DNA of 64,000 bases from the NCBI GenBank assembly GCA_937988775.1, contig CALKHP010000060.1, positions 62,001 to 126,000 of the forward strand, given 5' to 3'. The translations under genes were made by a program, and so were the position numbers. This document shows positions 7,834 through 16,307 of this stretch, in pieces (position 1 is the stretch's first letter; the number at the start of each line of letters is the position of its first letter). The DNA comes from an uncultured Alphaproteobacteria bacterium. Lineage in GTDB: Bacteria; Pseudomonadota; Alphaproteobacteria; Rhizobiales; Beijerinckiaceae. The notes under the pieces are model-generated. The model was not told the origin of the DNA. It saw nothing but the letters and a program-made list of their open reading frames with translations, and ran no database searches.

Positions 7834-8638
7834 CGGGCAAACGACAATCGTGGCGCCCGCGAAGGCGCCACGCGTGGTCAACGCGGTCCGGCACGCCGCA
7901 CTGATCCTGCGCATCCTCGGCAGCTCGGCCGAACCGGTCTCGATGAGCGACGTGGCGCGCCGCGCCAAGCTGAGCAAGCCCGCGACATTCCACCTGCTCA
8001 AGACGCTCGAACTGGAAAAATTCGTCGCCAGGGATGCCGCCGCCCGCTACCGGCTGAGCTGGGGCGTGTACGAACTGGGCACGGCGGTGATCCGCTCGAT
8101 CGACCTGACGCGGGTCGCGCGAACATATGTCGACAAGCTTGCCGCCGACATGCGCGAGGTGGTGCTGATCGGCATCATCGACGAACACAGTGTGCTGTAT
8201 GTCGATTGCGTCGCCTCGACCGGCGCGACCGCCATGCTGGCCAATGTCGGCCGGCGCACCGCCCTGCATGCCACGGCCTCGGGCAAGCTGCTGCTGGCAC
8301 ACCAGCCTGACAGCTTCATCCGGGCGACGATCGGGGCAGGGCTGGCGCGGCGCACGCCGGCAACCATTTTCGACGGCGCCGCGTTGCGCGCCGAACTCAC
8401 CCGGATCCGCACCAGCGGCTACGCCACCTGCTGGCAGGAATTCGACGCCAAGCTGTCGAGCATTGCGGCGCCGCTGGTCGATTATACCGGCCACACCATC
8501 GCCGCGCTGGCGATCGCCGGCTCCTCGGAGCGCATCACCCGCGCCGCGCTGCCCCGGATGCTCGAGCAACTGCTGCCGGCCGCCGAAGCGATTTCCAGCG
8601 AACTTGGAGCGCCGGGCGGCGTACGCGTTGTCGGATGA
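7823..8638 (+). CDS. IclR-family transcriptional regulator
   Basis: A 271-residue IclR protein with an N-terminal winged helix (AALILRILGSSAEPVSMSDVARRAKLSKPATFHLLKTLE) and a C-terminal ligand domain (DCVASTG, GRRTALHATASGKLLLAH, the late IAAPLVDYTGHTIAALAIAG). The ATG at 7823 overlaps the end of the GH88 gene by 11 bases. It is the last gene of the operon and may regulate the operon or the adjacent importer that starts at 8961. Confidence 0.9.
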   Translation: MAPDGQTTIVAPAKAPRVVNAVRHAALILRILGSSAEPVSMSDVARRAKLSKPATFHLLKTLELEKFVARDAAARYRLSWGVYELGTAVIRSIDLTRVARTYVDKLAADMREVVLIGIIDEHSVLYVDCVASTGATAMLANVGRRTALHATASGKLLLAHQPDSFIRATIGAGLARRTPATIFDGAALRAELTRIRTSGYATCWQEFDAKLSSIAAPLVDYTGHTIAALAIAGSSERITRAALPRMLEQLLPAAEAISSELGAPGGVRVVG

Positions 8639-8960
8639 CGCGCTGCGGTAAGTTTTCGCTCCTCCAGAAAAAGAAAACAGGGGGTCATGTCGGAGAAGGA
8701 GAACAGTCTTTGATTTGTAAGTGACAACATTCCTGGTCATCTGTGTTTTTAGCGAGAGGATAACAGTATTTTTCCTCTCGCTATTGCCACAGATAGTGGC
8801 CGTTTATAGTCTGATCGCAGCCTGACTGGGACATGCTCACTTGGGTGAACTGCTTTCGGTAATACCCGACAACGGAGTCGGGTGGGTTTGCGCGCGGAGA
8901 AACGCGCCGCACGGTTCGGGCAATTGGGCCGGAGTAATCGAGCAATCGGGAGGGACGATC
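8639..8960. promoter_or_regulatory. Intergenic region with a perfect inverted repeat
   Basis: No gene is visible in these 322 bases. AGCGAGAGGA (8751-8760) and TCCTCTCGCT (8773-8782) form a perfect 10-bp inverted repeat around a 12-base AT-rich centre. Related purine-rich blocks with an AACAG end occur at about 8666 (GAAAACAG), 8694 (AGGAGAACAG) and 8757 (AGGATAACAG). These could be operator half-sites for the upstream IclR or a weak terminator. The downstream gene has a GGGAGGGACG ribosome site. Confidence 0.45.
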
Positions 8961-9914
8961 ATGAAATCGCGGATTGTTATGAGTTCGCTGGCGATCATGC
9001 TGGGGGCCTGCCTCGCTTGGCCCGCCACCGCTGCCGGAGACGCTGCAAAGCTGGAAGTCGCCCGCGTCGGCCTGCTGCCGAACGCCGAAACGGCGGCGAT
9101 GCGGCTCGGCCTGCAGAAGGGCTTCTTCAAGGAGGCCGGCATCGACCTTCAGATCACCGATACCAGCAGCGGCGCCGCCTCGATCACGGCTTTGATCGCC
9201 GGGCAGTTCGATGTCGTGTTCGCCAATACCGTCTCGGTGATGCAGGGCCGCGACAAGGGCCTGCCGCTGATCATGATCGCCGCCGCCTCGACCTCGACCG
9301 GCGAGCAGGGCAAGGATTTCTCCGCGCTCGTCGTCGGCTCCAAGAACACCATGAAGTCGGCCAAGGAGCTTGCCGGCAAGACGATCGCCAGCAACACCGT
9401 CAAGAATATCGGCGAGATCACGGCAAGGTGGTCGGTCGCCAAGGCCGGCGGCGATGCGGCGAGCGTCAAGTTCGTCGAGATGCCGTTCTCGAACATGGAG
9501 CAGGCGCTCGAGGAGAAGCAGATCGACGCGGCCTGGATGGTCGAGCCGTTCCATACCACCGCCAACCAGCACGGCCTGCGCGACATCGCCTCGAACTACG
9601 TCGATACCGCGCCCGGCCTGACCGCCGCGGCCTTCGTCTCGACCGACCAGATCGTCAAGGCCAAGGCCGAGATGATGAAGAAGCTCAAGACGGCGATCGT
9701 CAAGACGGCGGCCTATGCCAATGCGCATCCGGAGGAAATCCGGGCGATCATCCCGACCTTCACCAAGATCACGCCGGCGATCGCCAACCAGTTCGTGATC
9801 CCGCGCTACGATGCCGAGGTCAACGCCGCCTCGCTGAAAGCCATGCTGCCGGAAATGGTCAAGCTCCGCATGATCTCGGCCGACTTCAAGGTGGATTCGG
9901 TGATCCTGCACTAA
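8961..9914 (+). CDS. NitT/TauT-type ABC transporter substrate-binding protein
   Basis: A 317-residue periplasmic binding protein of the SsuA/TauA/NMT1-like group. It has a signal peptide (MKSRIVMSSLAIML..., cleavage near ATAAG) and family features in order: GLQKGFFKEAGIDLQI, SGAASITALIAGQFDVVFANTVSVMQ, and EQALEEKQIDAAWMVEPF. The ATG at 8961 gives a clean signal peptide and has a ribosome site; earlier in-frame starts would bury the signal peptide. Members bind sulfonates, nitrate, pyrimidine precursors or aromatic acids; the ligand here is unknown. It begins a four-gene importer operon. Confidence 0.92.
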   Translation: MKSRIVMSSLAIMLGACLAWPATAAGDAAKLEVARVGLLPNAETAAMRLGLQKGFFKEAGIDLQITDTSSGAASITALIAGQFDVVFANTVSVMQGRDKGLPLIMIAAASTSTGEQGKDFSALVVGSKNTMKSAKELAGKTIASNTVKNIGEITARWSVAKAGGDAASVKFVEMPFSNMEQALEEKQIDAAWMVEPFHTTANQHGLRDIASNYVDTAPGLTAAAFVSTDQIVKAKAEMMKKLKTAIVKTAAYANAHPEEIRAIIPTFTKITPAIANQFVIPRYDAEVNAASLKAMLPEMVKLRMISADFKVDSVILH

Positions 9915-9933
9915 GCTCGGGGCAACATGCATC

Positions 9934-9960
9934 CCGCCCGCCGAGCGATCCGGCGGGCGG
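9934..9960 (+). promoter_or_regulatory. Intercistronic stem-loop
   Basis: CCGCCCGCCG (9934-9943) and CGGCGGGCGG (9951-9960) form a perfect 10-bp GC stem with a 7-base loop directly after the binding-protein gene. There is no T-tract, so message protection or partial attenuation is more likely than full termination. Confidence 0.6.
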
Positions 9961-10033
9961 ACAATTATGACCGCAAGCGGCATGCTTTCTGCCCCGGCAA
10001 CGCGCCAGGAGGAAACGCCAAGGGAACTGATCG

Positions 10034-10831
10034 ATGGCGCCGACCAAAACACCGCTGAAGACGGTGACCCGGAGCGCGAAATTCCGCGGTCTCGTCGGTT
10101 TTCTCGCCTTCCTGGCGGTCTGGGAAATCCTGCCGGTCGCAGGCGTGCTGCCGGCGCGCTACTTCCCGCCCTTCCATGAGGTGCTGGCGGCGATGGCGCT
10201 GAACCTCGCAAGCCCGATCTTCTGGCAATCGGTGCTCTACACTACTGAGGCCTGGTTCCTCGGCCTCACCATCGCCTTCGTCGCGGCGGCGCTCGTCGGC
10301 CTGATCCTCGGCTCGATCCCGATCCTGTGGCGCTACACCGAATCGACGATCGAGTTCCTGCGGCCGATCCCCTCGGTGGCGCTGATCCCGCTCGCCGTGC
10401 TGATGTTCGGCATTGACGTCAAATCGGCGCTGCTGCTGATCGTCTATGCCGCGTTCTGGCAAATCCTGATCCAGATCCTGTATGGCGTGAAGGATGTCGA
10501 TCCCGTCGCGCTCGACACCGCCCGCGTCTACGGGCTCGGGCGCTGGAGCCGCATCCGCTACGTCTCGTGGCCGACCGCCCTGCCTTATGCCATCACCGGC
10601 TTCCGCCTCGGCGCCTCGGTCGCACTCGTCCTTGCCGTGACGGCGGAACTGGTGATCGGCAACCCCGGCATCGGCCACCAGGTGGCGCTCGCGCAATCGG
10701 CGATGGCCCTGCCGGAGATGTATTCGCTGGTCATCACCGCCGGCATCATGGGCGTGCTGGTCAATATCCTCGCCCGCTTCATCGAGCGCAAGGCGCTCGG
10801 CTGGCACCAGTCCACGCGCTCGGGGGCTTAG
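10034..10831 (+). CDS. NitT/TauT-type ABC transporter permease (first)
   Basis: A 265-residue SsuC/TauC-like membrane permease with about six hydrophobic segments (FLAFLAVWEILPVAGVLP; AWFLGLTIAFVAAALVGLILG; FRLGASVALVLAVTAELV) and a coupling loop (ALDTARVYGLGRWSRIRYVSWP). It lies in an operon with its binding protein, a second permease 10 bases downstream and the ATPase. Two distinct permeases imply a heterodimeric channel, less common in this family than a homodimer. Confidence 0.9.
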   Translation: MAPTKTPLKTVTRSAKFRGLVGFLAFLAVWEILPVAGVLPARYFPPFHEVLAAMALNLASPIFWQSVLYTTEAWFLGLTIAFVAAALVGLILGSIPILWRYTESTIEFLRPIPSVALIPLAVLMFGIDVKSALLLIVYAAFWQILIQILYGVKDVDPVALDTARVYGLGRWSRIRYVSWPTALPYAITGFRLGASVALVLAVTAELVIGNPGIGHQVALAQSAMALPEMYSLVITAGIMGVLVNILARFIERKALGWHQSTRSGA

Positions 10832-10841
10832 GAGGCTGCCC

Positions 10842-11609
10842 ATGAAAACGATCTGGGGCCGGCTCTGGACGATCTTCCTCGTTCCGGTCGTGCTGTTCGT
10901 GCTCTGGTTGGTCGTCTCGGCCGACAGCAGCAACTTCTTCTTTCCGGCGCTCGCGAAAATCCTGGCGGCGTTCCGCGATACCTGGCTCTGCGGCAGCGGC
11001 GCGGCCGAGATCGCGCCGAGCCTGTGGCGGCTGGCGGTCGGCTTCCTGGCCGCCTTCGCCTTCGCGCTGGTCGCCGGCGTCATCCTCGGCTCGTCCAAGG
11101 TCGCGCGCGATTATACCGAGCCGGTGTTCGAGTTCTTCCGGGCCATCCCGCCGACCGTGATGATCCCGGTGCTGCTGGTGATCTCAGGCATCGGCGATGC
11201 CTCCAAGATCGCGGTCATCAGCCTCGGCTGCGTGTGGCCGATGCTGCTCAACACCATCGAGGGCGTGCGTTCGGTCGATTCAGTATTGAAGGATACGTGC
11301 AGCGTCTATCGCATCCACGGCCTTCGGCGGCTGCTCGTGCTCACCCTGCCGGCCGCGAGCCCGCAAATCGTCACCGGCATGCGCACCGGCCTGTCGATCG
11401 GCATCATCTTGATGGTGATCAGCGAGATGTTCGCCTCGCGCAACGGCATCGGCTTCACCATCATCCAGTTCCAGCGCACTTTCGCCATCCCGGAAATGTG
11501 GAGCGGTATCCTCCTGCTCGGCATCATCGGCGTCGTACTCTCGCTCCTGATGCGCCTTTTCGAGATGAGCGTGTTGCATTGGTACGAAGGCGCGCGCGAG
11601 CGCTCCTGA
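10842..11609 (+). CDS. NitT/TauT-type ABC transporter permease (second)
   Basis: A 255-residue SsuC-like permease with the same topology as its upstream neighbour but divergent sequence. The coupling loop reads VLKDTCSVYRIHGLRRLLVLTLPAA and the last segments include GILLLGIIGVVLSLLMRLFE. The start ATG 10842 has a GGAGG site 10 bases after the previous stop. It probably pairs with the first permease. Confidence 0.9.
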   Translation: MKTIWGRLWTIFLVPVVLFVLWLVVSADSSNFFFPALAKILAAFRDTWLCGSGAAEIAPSLWRLAVGFLAAFAFALVAGVILGSSKVARDYTEPVFEFFRAIPPTVMIPVLLVISGIGDASKIAVISLGCVWPMLLNTIEGVRSVDSVLKDTCSVYRIHGLRRLLVLTLPAASPQIVTGMRTGLSIGIILMVISEMFASRNGIGFTIIQFQRTFAIPEMWSGILLLGIIGVVLSLLMRLFEMSVLHWYEGARERS

Positions 11610-11644
11610 GCCGCCCGGTTTAAGGCCCCTTGGAGAACGACAGG

Positions 11645-12463
11645 ATGACCATGAACGACCCGCGAGCAGGCGAAGCGCGCTCCAGGGACCCCATGCTGGC
11701 GATCCGGCAGCTTCGCAAGGTCTATGACGGCAGCGGCCGCACCGTCGAGGCGATCCGCGACGTGACCTTCAGCCTGGATGAGGGCGAACTCGTCTGCATC
11801 GTCGGGCCGTCTGGCGCCGGCAAGACCACGCTGCTGCGCTGCATCGCCGGGTTGCTGGAGCCGACCAGCGGCGAGGTCATGCTTGCCGGCAAGCCGATCG
11901 CCGGTCCCTCTCCTGGCATGGCCGTGGTGTTTCAGGAATATGGCCGCAGCCTGTTCCCGTGGATGCGGGTGCGGCAGAATGTCGAACTGCCATTGAAGGA
12001 AAAGGGCAAGTCGCCGGAAGAGCGCCGGCGCCTGGTCGATGAGAGCCTCGAGGCGGTCGGGCTGCGGGATGCGCGTGAGGCCTATCCGTGGCAGCTCTCC
12101 GGCGGTATGCAGCAGCGCGTGGCGATCGCGCGCGCCATCGCCTACGAGCCCAAGGTGCTGCTGATGGACGAGCCGTTCGCCTCCGTCGACGCGCAGACCC
12201 GCGCCGAGCTGGAGGACCTCGTGCGCGCGATCTGGGTCCGGCTTGGCGTCACCATCGTCTTCGTCACGCATGATATCGACGAATCGGTCTATCTCGGCGA
12301 GCGCGTCGTCGTGCTGTCGGCCTCGCCGACCACGGTGATGCAGGATGTGCCGATCGATCTCGGGTCCGTGCGCAGCCAGCTCGAAACCCGCGCCGATCCA
12401 CGTTTCGGCCAGTTGCGCGGGCAGATTTACGCGCTGATCAAGGATGCCAAGCATCAAGTCTAG
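11645..12463 (+). CDS. NitT/TauT-type ABC transporter ATP-binding protein
   Basis: A 272-residue SsuB/TauB-like ATPase. It shows Walker A GPSGAGKTT, the Q-loop region VVFQEYGRSLFPWM, signature LSGGMQQRV, Walker B VLLMDEPFASVD and switch His in VFVTHDIDES, so it should hydrolyse ATP. ATG 11645 is chosen because a GGAG site lies nine bases before it; a second ATG six bases later (11651) is also possible. It completes the importer. Confidence 0.93.
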   Translation: MTMNDPRAGEARSRDPMLAIRQLRKVYDGSGRTVEAIRDVTFSLDEGELVCIVGPSGAGKTTLLRCIAGLLEPTSGEVMLAGKPIAGPSPGMAVVFQEYGRSLFPWMRVRQNVELPLKEKGKSPEERRRLVDESLEAVGLRDAREAYPWQLSGGMQQRVAIARAIAYEPKVLLMDEPFASVDAQTRAELEDLVRAIWVRLGVTIVFVTHDIDESVYLGERVVVLSASPTTVMQDVPIDLGSVRSQLETRADPRFGQLRGQIYALIKDAKHQV

Positions 12464-12542
12464 GGCAAATTATGGGTGGAGAAAGTTCGCAGCAGACGAA
12501 TTTGCTCCAGGCTCCAGCGCATGAGGCCATGGAGGATCGCCT

Positions 12543-12602
12543 ATGACGACGATCCCCGGCGCCACTGTCGTCCACCTGCTCGATGCGGGAGAGCGGCGCT
12601 GA
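12543..12602 (+). pseudogene. Possible truncated gene start after the importer operon
   Basis: An ATG at 12543 with a good GGAGG site (12531-12535) opens a 19-codon frame (MTTIPGATVVHLLDAGERR) and then hits a stop. The importer operon would normally continue with a catabolic gene; this may be the 5' stub of one cut off at the junction with the accessory patch that follows. Too short to assign a family. Confidence 0.3.
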
Positions 12603-12629
12603 TGACGGCCGCAACCGCGTCCAATCTGG

Positions 12630-13229
12630 TCACATCCGGCGAGGCAGCGGGCGCTTGAGCACAAGCGGCTTGCTGCGGATGACGATCCTGCTCCGTTCCC
12701 GCGTGGCGGAGATGCTTTCCAGATACATAGCCAATACCGGCTTGACCGTACTGCCTATGGCGAAACGCTCCGGAACCTCGAGCATGAAATGTGCCGAGCC
12801 CTTGTTCTCCGGGACGTATTTGCGGCTCTCCGCATCGTATTTCTCATCCGCGACGAGATCCCTGTTGATCTCCATGCGCTTCCCCCGCATCGCGATATCC
12901 GGCGCGAAAAGCGCGATGCCGGTTGTCTCATCCGCTCTTCTCGCGACGAATGCCAGCAGGGCACGCCGTGGCGAGCGGGCCTCGATGGCCACGACGTGGA
13001 ACCGGTTGATCATCGGCTCCCTGAGAACGATGCGTCCGTAATACCAGCGATCTTCCACCGGATCGGGATCGATCTCCGCTGCCCAGATCGAAGTAATCGC
13101 CTTGCGTCTTTCAGCGCGCTGCCGGCGCGTATTCTGCCACAAGGCGGTGGATCCGGTGATGGCGCCAATGATCGCCGTGATAGCCGTCACGACATCCTTG
13201 ATGTCGCTCAATGGCGTTTCCAGCGTCAT
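12630..13229 (-). CDS. Hypothetical protein with N-terminal membrane segment
   Basis: A 199-residue protein of no family I recognise. Residues about 8-30 form one hydrophobic segment (IKDVVTAITAIIGAITGSTALW) followed by a basic stretch (RRQRAERRK), consistent with an N-terminal anchor and a cytoplasmic domain. The remainder is mixed alpha/beta with no catalytic signature. ATG 13229 has an AGGGAGGAG site. It sits on the opposite strand to the preceding importer and begins a group of small accessory genes. Confidence 0.65.
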   Translation of the reverse strand: MTLETPLSDIKDVVTAITAIIGAITGSTALWQNTRRQRAERRKAITSIWAAEIDPDPVEDRWYYGRIVLREPMINRFHVVAIEARSPRRALLAFVARRADETTGIALFAPDIAMRGKRMEINRDLVADEKYDAESRKYVPENKGSAHFMLEVPERFAIGSTVKPVLAMYLESISATRERSRIVIRSKPLVLKRPLPRRM

Positions 13230-13340
13230 GGGCTCCTCCCTCGGCCTCATCGTGATTGCACTCCGAGGAGGCTGCAAGCTGGCCATTTGGACGTGCTGCG
13301 CCGATGACGCGGCCGCGTGCGCTCTCGCCGCCGAATAACG

Positions 13341-13565
13341 CTACCAGTCGATATCGGTGAAGGTCAGATTGCGGAGTCGCATTTCGTCTTCGAGGCGGTC
13401 ACCCCACGAGCGCCAACCCGGCTCCCTGTGCACCGCGTCCGAATGCAAAGTGCTGTGAATGGCCTGATGAAGTTCATGCAGTGCTTCGTCAGAATGCTTG
13501 CTCAGGTCGGTTTCGCTGTCCCCGAAGATTGCGATCAGCTTAGCCTTGAGATCGGCTATATCCAT
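13341..13565 (-). CDS. Small hypothetical protein
   Basis: A 74-residue acidic protein beginning MDIADLKAKLIAIFGDSETDLSK, probably mostly helical, then a charged C-terminus with two Trp-containing turns (EPGWRSWGDRLEDEMRLR). No family recognised. Codon use is ordinary for the region. It is flanked by minus-strand accessory genes. Confidence 0.5.
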   Translation of the reverse strand: MDIADLKAKLIAIFGDSETDLSKHSDEALHELHQAIHSTLHSDAVHREPGWRSWGDRLEDEMRLRNLTFTDIDW

Positions 13566-13798
13566 GGTGGTTTCCCTTCAGCGGCAATTATCCTTCATCG
13601 CCGCCCATGACGGCAACAGTTTCGAGCGCACGCGTGCGTATTGCCTCGTTGACGCATCAGCGCACCTGGCGGGCGAAAGTCCCGGCCTGCTCGAAAGCCG
13701 TTCAGTTGCCCGAGTACTCCGGACAACTCCTCCGCCCAAGTGGCGGGTTCTTCATTTCACGAGAGAGTAACCAAGCTGACCCGTGCCGACCCACAGAA
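13566..13798. other. Non-coding gap
   Basis: No gene or recognisable site is seen here; the BA14K terminator follows at its right edge. Confidence 0.4.
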
Positions 13799-13820
13799 AA
13801 GGCGGCCCTAAGGCCGCCTT
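13799..13820 (-). terminator. Rho-independent terminator of the BA14K gene
   Basis: AAGGCGGCC (13799-13807) and GGCCGCCTT (13812-13820) form a perfect 9-bp stem with a CTAA loop. Read on the minus strand it is followed by TTTTCT and lies just after the BA14K stop. Confidence 0.75.
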
Positions 13821-13842
13821 CCCCAAACCGGTTGCCGCCTTA

Positions 13843-14274
13843 TTAGTACGGCGAATAGCACTGCCGACGCGGCCCATTATACGGCTGGAACGTGTTGTCC
13901 GAAGCGCGATAGGACCGATATTTGTCATAGCACCATCGGATGTGAGCATTTCGGTTCGGCGCTACGTGCGGTTGGCTGGCAATCGCTCCTCCGACGATCG
14001 CACCCAGGCCGAAGACACTCATGGGATACCAAAACCCGTCCGAGTGCCGGCGGTAGCCCGGGCGCCGATGTTGATAGCCGCGATGGCCTTTCCAATATCC
14101 CCTCCGGGCGTGGTGGCGTTGAGCCCGGTGTTGCCGGTGATGCCTGAACTGCACGTCAATCGCGTCCGTGGATATTTGTGGCGCGCTTGGAACGAAGGCG
14201 GGGACGGCCGATGCCGGTGCGGTGAACATGAGGGCGCCGCACGCAGCGATTAGTGAAAGCGTTGTCTTCCTCAA
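13843..14274 (-). CDS. BA14K-family secreted protein
   Basis: A 143-residue exported protein. A signal peptide (RKTTLSLIAACGALMF..., cleavage near PASA) is followed by a His/Arg-rich stretch (HHRQHRAQRHHARRGYWKGH), a glycine-rich hydrophobic segment (FGLGAIVGGAIAS) and the C-terminal BA14K signature (HIRWCYDKYRSYRASDNTFQ then YNGPRRQC). Named after a Brucella immunoreactive lectin-like protein, the family is common in Hyphomicrobiales envelopes. The start is probably the TTG at 14274, which has an AAAGGAAAA site and yields a proper signal peptide; an ATG at 14316 would add 14 residues with no site. Confidence 0.85.
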   Translation of the reverse strand: MRKTTLSLIAACGALMFTAPASAVPAFVPSAPQISTDAIDVQFRHHRQHRAQRHHARRGYWKGHRGYQHRRPGYRRHSDGFWYPMSVFGLGAIVGGAIASQPHVAPNRNAHIRWCYDKYRSYRASDNTFQPYNGPRRQCYSPY

Positions 14275-14401
14275 AAGCTTTTCCTTTCGTTGGGGGTGCG
14301 TCGTCGATGATAGCACATCTATCGATCTGTGCGCCCTTCAGGCCGAATGGGACGACCATAAGCCCCGCCAAGTCGGCGCAAGAAGAAGGCGACGGCTCGG
14401 C

Positions 14402-14890
14402 TCAGGAGCCTTGATCCTTACCGGTCGCTTCGATTTTGGCGTATTGCAACAGGCATAGCACGATCAACGCGAGCACTGTCGTCAACGCCGCAATTTGCCA
14501 GAACCCCAATCCTACGGCGAGCCCGATCGCGCCCGCCAGCCACATTCCGGCGCCTGTCGTCAGGCCATGAACCTCTCCCTTGGCGAAGAAGATCAGGCCG
14601 GCTGCGAGAAAGGCAACGCCCGCTGTGGTGGCCTCAACCAAGCGGATAGGGTCCACCCTGATCTCGTGGCCGTCGAAGACGCTGAGATGGGTGATTTCTA
14701 TCGTCAGGATCGCGATCGTCGCTGTGGCGAGGCATATCAGGATATGCGTTCGCAAACCGGCAGCGCGCTGGCGCCACTCCCGCTCGAGGCCGACGACGGC
14801 GCCGAGGAGCGATGCCGTTAGAAGCCGGCCGACAATGACCGAAAATGGCAACCATGTGTCGTTGCCGAACTTGGCGAGAAATTCATCCAT
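14402..14890 (-). CDS. MgtC/SapB-family membrane protein
   Basis: A 162-residue membrane protein with four to five hydrophobic segments. The family pattern is clear near the N-terminus: LLTASLLGAVVGLEREWRQ followed by RAAGLRTHILICLATA. MgtC-type proteins are linked to growth at low magnesium and to modulation of F-type ATP synthase in pathogens; small MgtC/SapB homologues are widespread and mostly uncharacterised. ATG 14890 starts right at the MDEF peptide; a further ATG four codons upstream is less likely. The C-terminal ACT-like domain of larger MgtC proteins is absent, as is usual for the short SapB type. Confidence 0.88.
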   Translation of the reverse strand: MDEFLAKFGNDTWLPFSVIVGRLLTASLLGAVVGLEREWRQRAAGLRTHILICLATATIAILTIEITHLSVFDGHEIRVDPIRLVEATTAGVAFLAAGLIFFAKGEVHGLTTGAGMWLAGAIGLAVGLGFWQIAALTTVLALIVLCLLQYAKIEATGKDQGS

Positions 14891-14938
14891 GCAACGACGC
14901 AACGTTGCAGCGCCCTGGTGGTTCCGCGCCGCTTGGAT

Positions 14939-15223
14939 ATGGACAAGCTCCGCAACGAGACGCTCCAGATTCCAGACTTCAAAGACCCGAAGGATTGGAT
15001 CTTTGAAAATGTCATTTTGCCGAAACAGGACGCTAGTCGCCCAAGAAACCTAAAGTTGACACCGCATCAACGTGCGTTCGTAGACGCGATAATGAATCCA
15101 ATGAACGATGAAATCGATGTCTTGAAAGGAGCCCGGACCAGATATTCTCTCATTTTATCGATTCTTTTGGCATACGGACTCGCGTATCTCGCGATCAAGA
15201 TCATGCTGGCACAACCGACGTGA
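14939..15223 (+). pseudogene. Truncated phage terminase large subunit (GpA-like) N-terminus
   Basis: A 94-residue reading frame whose middle reads LTPHQRAFVDAIMNP, then DEIDVLKGARTRYSLILSIL. This matches the start of lambda GpA-type terminase large subunits, where the packaging ATPase has a K-(S/G)-A-R-x-G-(Y/K) Walker-A-like motif after a 'P-W-Q-x-A-x-x-D-A' helix. Full proteins are about 600 residues; here the frame ends shortly after the first ATPase motif with an odd hydrophobic tail. It is best read as a phage remnant left by an old integration. A GTG at 14918 is an alternative start. Confidence 0.6.
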
Positions 15224-15263
15224 TGTGCCCCTCCTCAAAACCGGAGGAAACTTCGGGCACAGG

Positions 15264-16070
15264 TCATGGAAGGTTACGCTTGGCGGGCGGTCTACGGTGG
15301 GGGGGGCGTCCATGACCAAGTCGCCGTGATATCTGCTGGCTGGCTTTGATGAGTGCGCTGACATCGCTGGGGTTCGGCTTGCCGGGCAGGAACTGAATCG
15401 AGCCGACGACGGCGATCGATGCGACGCAAGCGTCCTGGCTATCGAAGATCGGCGCGGCCACAGCATTGATGCCGAGCATCTCCTCTTCCGGCGCGGAGGC
15501 GAAACCGCGCTTGGCGATCTCGATCAGGTCCTGCTCGATGCGCGAGGCCAACGTGATCGTCTTGTCGGTGTGGGGCAGCAGTTTGCGGGCCAGCACGCGT
15601 TCCTGAAACGGTTTCGGCGCATAGGCGAGCATCACCTTGCCCTGCGCGGAAGCGTGGAACGACAATTCGCTGCCCGAGCGCACGCCAATTTCAATCGGCG
15701 ACGTGTTGTTTATCTTCGAGACGACGAGCGCGCCGCGCGGCGTCATCTCCGACAACACGACGGTGTGGCCGAGTTCGTCGCGCAACGTACGCATGGGCCC
15801 TTCGGCGAGTTGCACGAGATCGGCATCCGGCGCGAGCCGCGCCAGCAAGCGGGTCCGCGCGCCGATGTAATACCGCGTGGTCGTGGGATTCTGCGCCAGA
15901 TAGCCGCGCTCGACGAGCGTATGCAGATGACGATGCACCGAGCCTTTGGTCACGCCCAGTCGTTCGGCAATCTGGGTCACACCCAGTTCGTCTTCAGAAA
16001 AGGCCACTGCTTCCAGCACGTCGACCGCAAGCTGGACGGCGCGCACGCCTGAACTGCCCTGCTCAGCCAC
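15264..16070 (-). CDS. IclR-family regulator of the catabolic locus (first paralogue)
   Basis: A 268-residue IclR protein: winged helix (LAVDVLEAVAFSEDELGVTQ, then IAERLGVTKGSVHRHLHTLVERGYL) and C-terminal effector domain (SFHASAQGKVMLAYAPKPF; EEEMLGINAVAAPIFD; SIAVVGSIQFLPGKP). It is closely similar to the regulator at 24891-25700, including the unusual VAF(S/A)EDELGVTQIA stretch and the SIQ(F/Y)LP(G/E)KP end, so the two are paralogues. GTG 16070 is preferred because AAGGGAAG lies just upstream; an ATG at 16109 lacks a site. It is divergent from the DUF6282 operon and likely controls it. Confidence 0.9.
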   Translation of the reverse strand: MAEQGSSGVRAVQLAVDVLEAVAFSEDELGVTQIAERLGVTKGSVHRHLHTLVERGYLAQNPTTTRYYIGARTRLLARLAPDADLVQLAEGPMRTLRDELGHTVVLSEMTPRGALVVSKINNTSPIEIGVRSGSELSFHASAQGKVMLAYAPKPFQERVLARKLLPHTDKTITLASRIEQDLIEIAKRGFASAPEEEMLGINAVAAPIFDSQDACVASIAVVGSIQFLPGKPNPSDVSALIKASQQISRRLGHGRPPHRRPPAKRNLP

Positions 16071-16200
16071 GTTGCGCTTCCCTTTTTGTTCGCAGTTGCA
16101 GAACACCATATGCGAGTATGAGACGAAATCCAAGGCTCCGCGAAAGGAAAGATCCCAAAAGGCCTGGCTTTCTTGCCTCATACTGCATCGCATCATCGGC

Positions 16201-16264
16201 ACCGGTTGACAGCGAGGCTTTTGTTGGCTTAAAAAAATGATACAGCGTTTTGTCCTCGCGAACA
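16201..16264 (+). promoter_or_regulatory. Promoter and putative IclR site before the DUF6282 operon
   Basis: ACCGGTTGACAGCG at 16201-16214 contains a perfect -35 hexamer (TTGACA), followed 17 bases later by TTAAAA as a -10. TCGCGAACA at 16256-16264 lies 55 bases after the motif start. The same pair (ACCGGTTGACAACG and TCGCGAACA, 54 bases apart) occurs before the second operon at 25761-25823. Both lie between a divergent IclR gene and a plus-strand operon, so this is probably the shared promoter and operator of the two paralogues. Confidence 0.6.
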
Positions 16265-16307
16265 GACATCGACTGTTGCGACGGACCGCCAGCGAGGAAA
16301 GTTACTC

